NCBI GenBank assembly: GCA_963693315.1
Contig: OY856186.1
Coordinates: 306,803,061 to 306,867,060, forward strand
Direction: 5' to 3'
Source of the DNA: Diogma glabrata
Lineage: Eukaryota > Arthropoda > Insecta > Diptera > Cylindrotomidae
Length of the DNA stretch: 64,000 nucleotides
In this document: in pieces, positions 21,404-35,226 of the stretch
Layout: each line of letters starts with the position of its first letter
How positions within the stretch are numbered: the first letter of the stretch is position 1
The notes under the pieces: model-generated
Databases searched by the model: none
Seen by the model: the letters and a program-made list of their open reading frames with translations, nothing else
What the model was told of the DNA's origin: nothing
Position numbers and translations under genes: made by a program

Positions 21404-22964
21404 AAAAACGTAGCTTAATGTATTGCGTTTTGCTCGGCTGATAGAAAGTCCAAATGTATCCGTTATTATCCAATCTATTTATTTGTCTATTTATTTATTC
21501 CAATCTTCTTCTTTTGTGTAATTTCTCAATTTGTCTGCATCCAGCGACGTAAGAATCGGGAGTGCACCAATCTCAAACAATGCAACCGTTATTACCACAA
21601 TTCGGTTTCCCTCAATAATCAACTCTATGTATATTAATGATGCCTATCCTTTGGTCTTCATCAAACCAGATAAATGTTACGAAAAGGTACGGGTTTCTAC
21701 CCTCGTTGTCCAATAGAATGACAAAAAGGCACACAAATGAACGACCTTCAGCACGTATTTTAAAGAAAACAAGAAAGTTTTGTGGATCATCCGCCATATA
21801 TGTACATATATTTATAAAAAAAATTGTTTATTTTTCTTCAGCGATACACGGAGTGTTTTATTTTAAAATATATGATCTTTTTCTAACTATAATATCGTTT
21901 TAGTTTCATTTGCAACATTGTCACTTATATGTATATATTATAATAACTGTACCTGTGATACAGTGATCCGGGAGGTTATTATTAAATCAAAAGATAAACC
22001 TGATGCGGCCTAGCCAAGAAAAATCTCTAATTATTCAATCATAATTTCCAGAATCAATTAACAAAAAAAAAGATATCCTACAACTACCATGCAAAAAGTC
22101 AACAAGTCTAGAAATGTACAATGAGAAAAAAAAAATTCAGTGCTGATTAAAGTTGCGGCTTCGTTCAATTTCTAATCCACGTGTTTAACAGCTTTAAGCC
22201 ACAAACGCAACTATTTCACGTTGCAGTTAAACAGTACAGTTGCAGCTTAAGAGGTCAGATATAATCAATGAATTAATTGTAGCCTCGATACTTTTCCAGC
22301 TACGATGTAACGCAATTACTTCAAAACAATTATGAATTTCTGCCAAGGTGCGGACGCCCGTATCAACTCCCTCCAAATTCCTCGTGTAATCAAAAATATA
22401 ATCAAAATACGTGATATGGAACAACTCACCCTTTTCTTTTGTTTTTGGTGCCGTTTAACCCTCTTGCTCAATATGTTTTTTCGACTGTTTTTGACCACAG
22501 TAGTAGATTTATTTTTATATTTATTTATTATTGTTGGTTTTTTTGTATTAATTATCTTCTTATATTTTTTTTGAAATAAAGCACTTTTGATATGATAAAT
22601 TTGGAAAACAGGATTCCAAAATAAAACACATCATATCACCAAAAACTTCATATAGTATTAACTTTAATTATAAAAAGCAAAACACAGTTTAGTACACAGC
22701 AATTTCCTAATTTAGTTTTTCATAAAAATTAAAAGCTATTGAGTAAGTTACTTGTTTTCACAGCTCAACGTTGCCGTTGAATTTCCGTTTTTTAAAATCA
22801 TCAATCGCGGCATTTTGTTTATTTCTGTTTTAATTTTCCGTAAGTAAAAATCCCAGATTTCTTTTCAAACTTCCTAAGTGGAAGCTAATTAACACCTCAC
22901 GAACACAATCCTAATCAAAAAACGTACACACCGATCGCGTCTCCAAATTAATTTCACTTGGCTC
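20557..22964. repeat. 2.4-kb tandem duplication, copy 1
   Basis: Aligns base for base at an offset of 2431 with 22988-25389. It takes in the right part of the 288-bp array, the ACGGAACCCT end and about 1.5 kb of flanking DNA. Only a few differences are seen, such as TTTC/TTGC near 20867/23298, one C/T near 22107/24538, and a 6-bp indel near 22770/25201. Confidence 0.92.
22227..22498 (-). other. Possible gene fragment with splice-like sites (copy 1)
   Basis: Not recognised. On the minus strand an ATG near 22498 opens a short, very basic stretch (VKNSRKNILSKRVKRHQKQKKR) that runs into AAGG|GTGAGT, a good donor consensus. Further along, CTTGGCAG is an acceptor-like site, and a 65-codon frame at 22227-22424 has unbiased, protein-like composition. 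The same sequence is in copy 2 at 24658-24929. It may be a first exon caught in the duplication, or chance. Low confidence. Confidence 0.2.
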
Positions 22965-22987
22965 TGGCTTAATTTCACTTGGCTTTC

Positions 22988-25389
22988 AAGTGTCTGAAAT
23001 TCGGTCCTCTTTCAAATGACACCCCACTCGCTTGGGTCAAAAAAGTTTTTTTTCACCCTTCCCCACCCCAATCCCTTAAAAACACAAAAATATAATTATT
23101 TGAGGGTTCGCTATATTTTTCGTTCAGAGTTTATCAAACTTCCTGTCTCTGTGAATTTTTTCAAATTTTTCTGTTAATTAGGCTCGAAATGCAAGGGGGG
23201 GGACCAACTTTTTGTGTCACTTTATTGATAATAATTCAAAAACTATGCAATACAAAATTCTGAAAAATATGGCAATATTTCTAAAATCAAGTGCTCTTGC
23301 AAATGACACCCCACATGACCTGGTTTTAAATGATGTTTTTACCCCTTAACATTCCCACCCCTTTAATAAATATAGTTATGAGTGTCTGCCACTTTTCTAT
23401 ATTTTTCATTAAAAACCTCTTCAATTTTCTATCATTCCAAATATATTTCAAGATTTTCGATGAAGTAGGGTCGGAGTTAATCGGGGCAATAAAACATCCC
23501 GAAAACGTCATTTTTCAAAATTATACAAAAAATGGTGAGGTGTAAAATTCCAAAATATATTTTTAAAAAATGCTGAAATGAAGCCCTTTCATATGATACC
23601 CTACTCGTCTCGCTAAAAAAATGTATGTTTTCAAAGGCTTTACATTGTACCTCCTTAAAACAAACGAACACAACTTTATTTATTTTTTAACCCGCCATCT
23701 TGTGTGGATAGGTTAGTTTTATAAGCACCTCAAATTTTAAGTTCATCGGATTAATGGTTCACGAGATAATCGAAATAATGTGAAAAACACGTTGTACTCT
23801 CACCAATAGTGTTCCGTATAAAAAACGGAACCCTAAAAACGTAGCTTAATGTATTGCGTTTTGCTCGGCTGATAGAAAGTCCAAATGTATCCGTTATTAT
23901 CCAATCTATTTATTTGTCTATTTATTTATTCCAATCTTCTTCTTTTGTGTAATTTCTCAATTTGTCTGCATCCAGCGACGTAAGAATCGGGAGTGCACCA
24001 ATCTCAAACAATGCAACCGTTATTACCACAATTCGGTTTCCCTCAATAATCAACTCTATGTATATTAATGATGCCTATCCTTTGGTCTTCATCAAACCAG
24101 ATAAATGTTACGAAAAGGTACGGGTTTCTACCCTCGTTGTCCAATAGAATGACAAAAAGGCACACAAATGAACGACCTTCAGCACGTATTTTAAAGAAAA
24201 CAAGAAAGTTTTGTGGATCATCCGCCATATATGTACATATATTTATAAAAAAAATTGTTTATTTTTCTTCAGCGATACACGGAGTGTTTTATTTTAAAAT
24301 ATATGATCTTTTTCTAACTATAATATCGTTTTAGTTTCATTTGCAACATTGTCACTTATATGTATATATTATAATAACTGTACCTGTGATACAGTGATCC
24401 GGGAGGTTATTATTAAATCAAAAGATAAACCTGATGCGGCCTAGCCAAGAAAAATCTCTAATTATTCAATCATAATTTCCAGAATCAATTAACAAAAAAA
24501 AAGATATCCTACAACTACCATGCAAAAAGTCAACAAGTTTAGAAATGTACAATGAGAAAAAAAAAATTCAGTGCTGATTAAAGTTGCGGCTTCGTTCAAT
24601 TTCTAATCCACGTGTTTAACAGCTTTAAGCCACAAACGCAACTATTTCACGTTGCAGTTAAACAGTACAGTTGCAGCTTAAGAGGTCAGATATAATCAAT
24701 GAATTAATTGTAGCCTCGATACTTTTCCAGCTACGATGTAACGCAATTACTTCAAAACAATTATGAATTTCTGCCAAGGTGCGGACGCCCGTATCAACTC
24801 CCTCCAAATTCCTCGTGTAATCAAAAATATAATCAAAATACGTGATATGGAACAACTCACCCTTTTCTTTTGTTTTTGGTGCCGTTTAACCCTCTTGCTC
24901 AATATGTTTTTTCGACTGTTTTTGACCACAGTAGTAGATTTATTTTTATATTTATTTATTATTGTTGGTTTTTTTGTATTAATTATCTTCTTATATTTTT
25001 TTTGAAATAAAGCACTTTTGATATGATAAATTTGGAAAACAGGATTCCAAAATAAAACACATCATATCACCAAAAACTTCATATAGTATTAACTTTAATT
25101 ATAAAAAGCAAAACACAGTTTAGTACACAGCAATTTCCTAATTTAGTTTTTCATAAAAATTAAAAGCTATTGAGTAAGTTACTTGTTTTCACAGCTCAAC
25201 GTTGAATTTCCGTTTTTTAAAATCATCAATCGCGGCATTTTGTTTATTTCTGTTTTAATTTTCCGTAAGTAAAAATCCCAGATTTCTTTTCAAACTTCCT
25301 AAGTGGAAGCTAATTAACACCTCACGAACACAATCCTAATCAAAAAACGTACACACCGATCGCGTCTCCAAATTAATTTCACTTGGCTC
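22988..25389. repeat. 2.4-kb tandem duplication, copy 2
   Basis: Second copy of 20557-22964. At the junction (22965-22987) the sequence TTAATTTCACTTGGCT, which ends copy 1, is written a second time before copy 2 begins inside the 288-bp unit. This looks like slippage or template switching at the join. Confidence 0.92.
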
Positions 25390-27214
25390 GGTAATAATGT
25401 TTTCGCGATAAATAGAACTTTGCTATTAGCACTAAAAATTTACTTTCGTTTGGAATACTCACGGATTTAGAGAAAGAGATATCGTTTCTTTTGAAATTTT
25501 AAATCGAACTTTTAAATTTATGAAAATCGTAATCGAACTCGATTATTAATTAGTAAGAAACCAACTGACCGAGGATGTGGAAAAAACGTTCTATAAATAT
25601 AATTAAACAAAGGAGTAGAAGCGAGATGGTTATTCAAAAATTTTGTATACCTCCTTCTGTTGTTGCTGTATTATCCCTTTTCAACAGAAAAAAAAATCAA
25701 TCACGATCATTATCATACTGTCTCAACAATCGCATTACAAAACTCATATATCATTTAAACTCTGTTTCATTTGATTATCGTCGGTCATGAATAGAAACAA
25801 ACAACCATAACTAATTTGTGTTTGTTAACGATGCAGTTATTAAAAACTATAAAGAGAATGAAATGACAATAACCTACGAAATGCAACTATACGTTAATAG
25901 TTTAATTGAACAGACGATAACCACTACTATTACAATCCCAAACATTTCAATATGAGATTGTATCTGATAGTATCAACAAAAATAGAAAAATGCAATTACA
26001 ACTATATGAGTTTTACTTTTTGTTTGTTTATAGCAAAGTTAAAGTAGAAGAATATGTTTACGAATTTAAGCAATGCTAATTGTGAGATTGATAGTTTTTT
26101 AACCGAGGTAATATAAAAGAAATTGATAATGAATCAACACGACGTGTTGTTGTAGCAACGCGATTAATTAATTGTATTGATAATGAACCAGGTAATGTAT
26201 TGTCGTTGTACTAAGTTGTTGTTTTATGTATTTACGGATGTTGAATTTTAGGATTACCAAGTAGTCAGTTTATAAGGGAGAGAAAAAAATAGAACAGTGT
26301 GGCGACTGAAGAAAATGTATCCTTGACTGTTCGTTGATCATTAAATATCACTACCAAGGCATACATCTTCTTCAATCCACCAATACAGAACCTGAACTCG
26401 TTCTGGAGTGGGGTGTAGACTCTCTTATAAATACTAATGGTTAGATAATACTTCAGATTGCGGCATAACAATATTTTAGTGAATGCGTTGCGAACTGAAT
26501 TGAAAGTGTCAACATTTATTTCGAGCACACAAATCACATTCGAATAGGCATATATATTTTTAGTTATGTTTTGATATATCACAAACTGCGTTTGTCTTAT
26601 AGTTCATTCACAAGAAAAACTTTTATAAAGAGAAATTTATAAAAAATCGCGCAAAATTGATATTTTAATATAGTGGAGTCATATTAGCATTTTATATTGA
26701 TGTAAGAGCAAAGTTGAATTTTTTTTTTTGTTTTATGTTAAGGACATAAAAGTTAGTGGGCATGTAATTATTTAGCAAATTTGGAGGTCCGGAAGTGCCT
26801 CAAAAATGGCAAAAACTGGTTTTTTGGTGTTTTTTTTGAGTAGGTCGCTTCACTATTTTTGAAATATTTCGGGCTCTAATGATCATAAAAAAATAACAAA
26901 AAATGCAAAATGTTTGTGATTAAATTTCAAATCCATCTAGGAGGGTTAGATACTTTAAACGTGTAACCTAACCTCAAAAAACCGAATGGCGTGACTTTAT
27001 TTTTTTTTTACTAAATTTATGATAAGGGGCGGAAAAATCGTCGAATTTTCATGAAAATTTCAGGAAACATGTATTTTAATATTCTCAATATGGGATTTAA
27101 TTTTTATGAAAAATTTTTAATTTTTTCGGCCACAATTGGCATTTTGAAGTAAATTTGAAGTAAATCAACTGTAATTAAATTTAAGAAAATAGTATAAAAA
27201 AGTCCATAACTGTT
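25390..27214. other. AT-rich DNA without recognisable genes
   Basis: The longest open frames (105 codons at 26265-26582 minus, 71 codons at 25575-25790 plus) match no family I know and have composition expected by chance. No RNA gene, hairpin or tandem repeat stands out. Confidence 0.5.
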
Positions 27215-30200
27215 GGATAATATTTCTAAACTATGCTACCGCAAATTATATAATCCATAAATTAACTGTGTTTGATTGAGATCATTGAGTATACAAACCA
27301 ACAACATAAGAGAGAATAACCTTATATTAAATTGAAATGTACTTACTGTTGTCTCCATAAATGTCATCCATTAAATTATTATAATAATTAAAAGGATAAT
27401 ATTTCTAAACTATGCTACCGCAAATTATATAATCCATAAATTAACTGTGTTTGATTGAGATCATTGAGTATACAAACCAACAACATAAGAGAGAATAACC
27501 TAATATTAAATTGAAATGTACTTACTGTTGTCTCCATAAATGTCATCCATTAAATTATTATAATAATTAAAAGGATAATATTTCTAAACTATGCTACCGC
27601 AAATTATATAATCCATAAATTAACTGTGTTTGATTGAGATCATTGAGTATACAAACCAACAACATAAGAGAGAATAACCTTATATTAAATTGAAATGTAC
27701 TTACTGTTGTCTCCATAAATGTCATCCATTAAATTATTATAATAATTAAAAGGATAATATTTCTAAACTATGCTACCGCAAATTATATAATCCATAAATT
27801 AACTGTGTTTGATTGAGATCATTGAGTATACAAACCAACAACATAAGAGAGAATAACCTTATATTAAATTGAAATGTACTTACTGTTGTCTCCATAAATG
27901 TCATCCATTAAATTATTATAATAATTAAAAAAATAATATTTCTAAACTATGCTACCGCAAATTATATAATCCATAAATTAACTGTGTTTGATTGAGATCA
28001 TTGAGTATACAAACCAACAACATAAGAGAGAATAACCTTATATTAAATTGAAATGTACTTACTGTTGTCTCCATAAATGTCATCCATTAAATTATTATAA
28101 TAATTAAAAGGATAATATTTCTAAACTATGCTACCGCAAATTATATAATCCATAAATTAACTGTGTTTGATTGAGATCATTGAGTATACAAACCAACAAC
28201 ATAAGAGAGAATAACCTTATATTAAATTGAAATGTACTTACTGTTGTCTCCATAAATGTCATCCATTAAATTATTATAATAATTAAAAAAATAATATTTC
28301 TAAACTATGCTACCGCAAATTATATAATCCATAAATTAACTGTGTTTGATTGAGATCATTGAGTATACAAACCAACAACATAAGAGAGAATAACCTTATA
28401 TTAAATTGAAATGTACTTACTGTTGTCTCCATAAATGTCATCCATTAAATTATTATAATAATTAAAAGGATAATATTTCTAAACTATGCTACCGCAAATT
28501 ATATAATCCATAAATTAACTGTGTTTGATTGAGATCATTGAGTATACAAACCAACAACATAAGAGAGAATAACCTTATATTAAATTGAAATGTACTTACT
28601 GTTGTCTCCATAAATGTCATCCATTAAATTATTATAATAATTAAAAGGATAATATTTCTAAACTATGCTACCGCAAATTATATAATCCATAAATTAACTG
28701 TGTTTGATTGAGATCATTGAGTATACAAACCAACAACATAAGAGAGAATAACCTTATATTAAATTGAAATGTACTTACTGTTGTCTCCATAAATGTCATC
28801 CATTAAATTATTATAATAATTAAAAGGATAATATTTCTAAACTATGCTACCGCAAATTATATAATCCATAAATTAACTGTGTTTGATTGAGATCATTGAG
28901 TATACAAACCAACAACATAAGAGAGAATAACCTTATATTAAATTGAAATGTACTTACTGTTGTCTCCATAAATGTCATCCATTAAATTATTATAATAATT
29001 AAAAGGATAATATTTCTAAACTATGCTACCGCAAATTATATAATCCATAAATTAACTGTGTTTGATTGAGATCATTGAGTATACAAACCAACAACATCAG
29101 AGAGAATAACCTTATATTAAATTGAAATGTACTTACTGTTGTCTCCATAAATGTCATCCATTAAATTATTATAATAATTAAAAGGATAATATTTCTAAAC
29201 TATGCTACCGCAAATTATATAATCCATAAATTAACTGTGTTTGATTGAGATCATTGAGTATACAAACCAACAACATAAGAGAGAATAACCTTATATTAAA
29301 TTGAAATGTACTTACTGTTGTCTCCATAAATGTCATCCATTAAATTATTATAATAATTAAAAGGATAATATTTCTAAACTATGCTACCGCAAATTATATA
29401 ATCCATAAATTAACTGTGTTTGATTGAGATCATTGAGTATACAAACCAACAACATAAGAGAGAATAACCTTATATTAAATTGAAATGTACTTACTGTTGT
29501 CTCCATAAATGTCATCCATTAAATTATTATAATAATTAAAAGGATAATATTTCTAAACTATGCTACCGCAAATTATATAATCCATAAATTAACTGTGTTT
29601 GATTGAGATCATTGAGTATACAAACCAACAACATAAGAGAGAATAACCTTATATTAAATTGAAATGTACTTACTGTTGTCTCCATAAATGTCATCCATTA
29701 AATTATTATAATAATTAAAAGGATAATATTTCTAAACTATGCTACCGCAAATTATATAATCCATAAATTAACTGTGTTTGATTGAGATCATTGAGTATAC
29801 AAACCAACAACATAAGAGAGAATAACCTTATATTAAATTGAAATGTACTTACTGTTGTCTCCATAAATGTCATCCATTAAATTATTATAATAATTAAAAG
29901 GATAATATTTCTAAACTATGCTACCGCAAATTATATAATCCATAAATTAACTGTGTTTGATTGAGATCATTGAGTATACAAACCAACAACATAAGAGAGA
30001 ATAACCTTATATTAAATTGAAATGTACTTACTGTTGTCTCCATAAATGTCATCCATTAAATTATTATAATAATTAAAAGGATAATATTTCTAAACTATGC
30101 TACCGCAAATTATATAATCCATAAATTAACTGTGTTTGATTGAGATCATTGAGTATACAAACCAACAACATAAGAGAGAATAACCTTATATTAAATTGAA

Positions 30201-30382
30201 ATGTACTTACTGTTGTCTCCATAAATGTCATCCATTAAATTATTATAATAATTAAAAGGATAATATTTCTAAACTATGCTACCGCAAATTATATAATCCA
30301 TAAATTAACTGTGTTTGATTGAGATCATTGAGTATACAAACCAACAACATAAGAGAGAATAACCTTATATTAAATTGAAATG

Positions 30383-30387
<5 letters not shown>
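27215..30387. repeat. 179-bp satellite array, first block (about 17.7 copies)
   Basis: A monomer starting GGATAATATTTCTAAACTAT repeats with an exact period of 179 bp; for example ACAACATAAG falls at 27301, 27480 and 27659. Monomers are almost identical. Rare variants include AAAAAATAAT for AAAAGGATAAT (two monomers near 27929 and 28287), one CTAATATT and one AACATCAG. It is cut by the LINE at 30388 and resumes in phase at 35506. It has no coding capacity. Confidence 0.97.
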
Positions 30388-30415
<28 letters not shown>

Positions 30416-30448
30416 CTTTATTCAACAAAATTTTTTTTTTTTTTTCAA

Positions 30449-31045
30449 TATTAAATAACATAGTTCCTTATTAAATAAATAAAAAATAATTATTATTACT
30501 CATAATTATGAGTTCGTAATTTCTAATTAATATTGATTTATTTAATTTTTATATTGATTTATTTAATTCAACTCATTTAATATATATTAATTAATTTCTT
30601 TTTTATACCGTTACGTAGACTGAGACGTCTTTTGCAACTAATGTGTATGATAAAAATAAAATTTATACAATTTGAAGTTAAAGATAAAAAATTGACTGAT
30701 AGAATTAAAGAATAATAAACAATACGATCAAATTTATGAGTTATTAATTAACAATTAAAATTGATCAATTTAATTTTTAATATTGATTTATTTAATCTAT
30801 AATATTGATTTATTTAATTCAATTCATTTAAAATATATATAATTACTGATACAGTTTAAGAATATATATACAATACGATCAAATTTATGGGTTATGCAGA
30901 TATAACATTTTTCTTTCACTTTAGGATAAATTATTATAATTATAACTAAGCGCATACAAACATGCTAGGTTAGAGCTTGTGATTAAGGAACATAGGTGAC
31001 GCAGCGATTCAGAATTAAAAAAAAAAAAAAAAAAAAACGTATATG
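30449..31045 (-). other. LINE 3' UTR
   Basis: Very AT-rich. It contains two near-repeats of ATTGATTTATTTAAT type (about 30528-30570 and 30760-30830), a duplicated AATACGATCAAATTTATG (about 30721 and 30872), and an A tract at 31017-31037 on the plus strand just beyond the ORF2 stop. No gene. Confidence 0.55.
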
Positions 31046-33942
31046 TTAATATTGGTAAAATTCCTTGAGTGCTACCTTGAATTTAAATAAAGATGGTTCA
31101 TTTTTAATACGTTTAGGTAATTTATTGAACTCGTTGAGTCCCTTAAAAAGAATATTATGCGAGCTCATGCTGGTTCTAAAATGGTTCACAAGAAAATGCG
31201 AACGTCTTCTGGTATCATGTTCATGTCGGTCTAAGATACGTTCCAAAACAAACGAGTTCTTTATTTTATTGTGAACAACCTTATGAATCAAGACAACGAG
31301 TTCACATGCTATTATTTCTGGAAACGCAGAGAAATCTTTATGATTGCTAAATAAAGTGCGAGTTGAGAATCTACGAGGCAACAGTAAAATATGTTTAATA
31401 GCGCGTTTTTGTAAGACGAAAAGTTCATTAATCTTGTATTGGGAACAACCACTCCATATTGGGTTTAAGTAGGTTAAATGGGAGAGAATGTAGGAATTAT
31501 AAATTAGTTTTAAAATTTTGCGCGGTATAAAATGTTTTATTCTGCTTAAAGTAAATATGTAAGGCAAAATACATTTTTTGATTTTGTTGATATGTTCATC
31601 CCACTTCAATCTAAAATCAATCAAGAGTCCTAAGTATCTTGCACTATTTACAAATTCTAGTCTCACATTCTTGTATGTGATACTAAGGAGAGGATCAGTA
31701 CTATTATTTAACAATTCTGAGCTGGTATTATATAAAATTATTTTAGACTTTCTAGCATTTAAGGATAGAAGATTTATATCAAACCAAGTCTCTATTTGCT
31801 TAATATCACTCTGCAAATGTGAAAAGATGACATCCTTCGACACATGAGCATACTTCAGTACTGCGTCATCTGCATACAATTGCACAGCTCCATGTAGAGG
31901 TAGGCAACACAGGTCATTAATAAACACGTTGAACAAGATTGGACCCAGAATAGAACCTTGTGGAACACCTTTGTCAACGGAAAGAAAAGAGCTTAAGGTT
32001 TGGTCAATTTGTACAGCTTGTGTTCTACCAGTCAAGTAGTCTTTAAATAATTTCAATTGTAGCTGTGTGAAACCCAAGCGTGCTAGTTTTCTTAGCAAAC
32101 GTTCATGGTTAACCGTGTCGAAAGCCTTTTGAATGTCAAGGAACAGATTGGCTACAAGGTTTTTTTTGTCAAGGTTTTCAGAGATATAGTTAGTAAGTTC
32201 CATACAGGCCGCTGTGGTATTAGCATCACATGTAAAACCAAATTGATGTGCAGAAATAATTTTATTCTCAACTAAAAATACAATTAGACGACCAAGCAAA
32301 ACTTTTTCAAAAATCTTTGAGATTGATGGCAAGATAGAGATAGGGCGATAATTAGTTGGAAGTAGTTTATTACCGTCTTTATAAACTGGGGTGACTTTTG
32401 ATTCTTTTAGGCAATCTGGAAACTCACCATCAGCTAATGAATTATTGATTAATTTAGAGATTACTGGCGATAATCTTGCATTAAAATGTTTCAAGAATTT
32501 CGTAGAAATACCATCCAATCCAGTAGCAGCGCCAGCATTAAGACTTTCAATGATGCAAGTGACTTCTTCAGGACTCGTGTTGGTTAAGCTAAAAGGATGC
32601 TGAATATTGTAATTCAAATTGACGCATGAAGGGTCAGATTGAGTATCATTGCTCCGGATTGAAAGTATATCTCCAACTGATATAAAATGTTCATTAAAAG
32701 TACTGGCAATAGTAATTGGATCAGAGATTAGTTGGCCGTTAGATTGCAAGGTTATTTGTTGTTTATTTTTTTTTGATTTGTGGAAAACGACTTCCCTAAT
32801 AACTTCCCAATATCTTTTCGGATTAGTAACCGACTCTTTAAATTTTTTTCCGTAGTAATTCAGTTTGAGATTCCGACGTAATTTATTAACCATATTTGTG
32901 TATTCGTGATATTTGAATAAAACATAAGAATTACTGGGGTATTTTTGCTTTAAGCGAAAAAATTTTTTTCTTTGTTTAAAAATAGATTGTAGCTCTTCCG
33001 TTATCCACGGCTGGTTGGAAGTTACTTTATGTCTTAATGGAATTTTTTTTTGTTTTTGGCAATTTCAACTTTAAGTTTTTGAACTAAGTCATTAAAACCT
33101 GAGGAATTATCAAGATCTACCCAGAATCCATTATTTCTATCTATGGCTTCATTTTCAATATTCGAAAATGATCGATTAAAATTAAAATTGAGCGCAACCA
33201 GACAATGATCACCGCAGTTTCGCCCCTGAATATCCTCAACTGAAAAGTTGAAATTCAGGTTTAAAACATCTGTAATAATATGGTCTATGATTGTAGATAT
33301 AGTATTAGAGATTCTTGTTGGGAAGCTTACATCGACCTTATTGAGTATAGAGAAACCATTAGCAGTTATCAATTCATGATAAGCCTGTATTGTACGATCA
33401 TTTTCATTTAATAAATTAAGGTTGAAATCTCCAATGATGAAACAGTTTTTCATTTTTGGTATAAGTATATCAAGAAAAGTTAAAAAATTATTGTCGCTCA
33501 ATTGAGTGGAACGATACATACCAATAATGTTCAAGTTTAGTTGAACAACTTTGACTATTACCAGTTGTATAGAATCGTCAAACTTCGATTTCAATTCAGC
33601 ATTGAAGTCATCACCAAAATCCAAATTAATTTGGGTTGATGATAGCTTATTACTAATATAAACACTGACACCTCCTCCTCTACCAAGAGTACACAAATTT
33701 GACCTATTTGCATGATACACGTTATAACCCTCAATATTAAAGAACTTGTTCTCATCCTCATACAGCCACGTTTCTGCCAAAACTACTATATGTATTGTTG
33801 CTCCAAGTGAATTTAATAAATTAACAACTTCGTCATATTTATTACGAATACTTCGCACATTCAAGTAAGCAACATTAACGGCATTACTGTTGTTTGCGTA
33901 AAATGTTCTAGTGTGATATTCAATTGAAATTTGGTCATCCAT
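31046..33942 (-). pseudogene. LINE ORF2: AP endonuclease plus reverse transcriptase (frameshifted)
   Basis: The endonuclease part (33034-33942, 302 codons) has NVRSIRNK, AETWL, GDFNLN, TIIDHIITD and CGDHCLV in the order of exonuclease III-type LINE nucleases. The RT part (31046-32893, 615 codons) has TPVYKDGN, NYRPISILP, QFGF, LFLDIQKAFD (catalytic D253), GVPQGSILGP and YADDAVL (residues 340-346). It nicks target DNA and reverse-transcribes the element RNA. The two parts are separated by a frame change at or near the A-rich tract at 33043-33055; the stretch 32894-33033 is in neither recorded part but lies within the expected linker. No RNase H follows, and a Cys-rich end is not obvious. Dead as it stands. 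Confidence 0.9.
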
Positions 33943-34372
33943 ACTAAATAAATTTTAATTCCGTACTCTCAGAAGACAACTAATAGACCAAAATACATAG
34001 ATATTACGACAGCTGATCGATAAAACAAAAAAAAAAAAATTTTCACGTTTGTTACAATCACAAGCTCAAAAAGCAAAACGGACAATTATATGTATAGATG
34101 ATAGGTATGTATATATAAATATATGTGTATATATTATACCAACAATTTAAATTTCCAGAGATCGAAAGGTGAAAAAATGTGTTATATTATTTAACTGCTT
34201 GGCACTCCTAATTTAGGTTAACTAAAGTAAATTAAAATTAGATATAAATTAAATCAAATTAAATGGTTAGTAATTATCAATAAGATAAATTAAATTTCTC
34301 ACAGTTCTTCAATTTCAGTTCTTCAAAAAAATTAGATAGCGTAGCGTAGTTTGAGGTCTATGACTATAGTTA

Positions 34373-35226
34373 TTATTTTTCCTTATCATTTCCATCGTAT
34401 GCAATACCATCTTGCACATAGATTGTTTTGTTTTTTAAAAATAAGTCGTGATCTTTTATTCTGCGATCTATATCAGCTTGTGAATTGATTATTATTGGCG
34501 GTAACTGTTTCTGTGTATTTTTATAAGTAAGTCGAATATACAGATTATTGTTTGAGAACCAGGTAGCACAGATGATGTTTTGATTTTTTAGTTTTCGACA
34601 GTAGGTATACAGGTCAGCATAATACTTCAATAGTCTATGTCAAATAAATAGTTTTTTTTGTTCATTTTCAAATTCGGGAATAACTTGCTTGACGAAAATT
34701 GGACCAATGTCTCGAGACAGTTGCATAAATCTTGTTTTAAGCATAGTTGATTTAAATTTAACAATAATTTGAACATGTTTGACCTCTTCTCCATCGTTTT
34801 GAACAGCAATAGATTTGGAATAACTTTTATCTACACTTGAGATATCATACTTTAGAAAATTGCAGATGTTGTTCATAAATTCATTGGCACTAATATTTTT
34901 TGGTGCTCCCAGTATTACAATATCATCACTAAGATCGTTCTGCTGTAATTTGAAAACTTGCAGTTGAAGATTGAATATTTCCAGATCATGTTTAAGTGAA
35001 ATTTCACAAAGGTTTTCTACTTTGGCTTTTGTTTTTTTGTGGTCCTCAAAAAGATTGACCAATTTCACATCAAGATTATCAATTTTCTGATTGACATTCA
35101 TAACTTGCTCATTGACCGCAATTAGTGAGGTTAGAATATCTTTTAGATCTATATCTTTTTTTTTAGAAGTTCTTTCATAGTGTCACACGCACTGGTAGAT
35201 TTACTTCTGGTGTTTGTAGGTGACAT
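34373..35226 (-). pseudogene. LINE ORF1 (coiled-coil / RNA-binding), frameshifted twice
   Basis: The likely start is the ATG at 35224-35226. A run of nine A near 35158-35166 shifts the frame soon after. The 153-codon part (34640-35101) has a heptad-rich coiled coil (about residues 5-55) followed by DDIVILGAP and a segment KFKSTMLKTRFMQLSRD, the pattern of insect LINE ORF1 proteins with a Baculo_FP_C-like or RRM-like nucleic-acid-binding domain. The remaining C-terminal piece is 34373-34630 in another frame. ORF1 proteins coat the element RNA and chaperone it to the target. Family assignment is by pattern memory. Confidence 0.7.

Noticed and set aside
26265..26582. 105-codon minus-strand frame
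   Set aside because: No known motif, chance-like composition, no promoter or partner gene.
27215..30387. Regularly spaced repeats resembling a CRISPR array
   Set aside because: Units of 179 bp are head-to-tail with no unique spacers, and the DNA is eukaryotic.
31065..32855. Plus-strand frames across the LINE ORF2
   Set aside because: Shadows of the reverse transcriptase frame.
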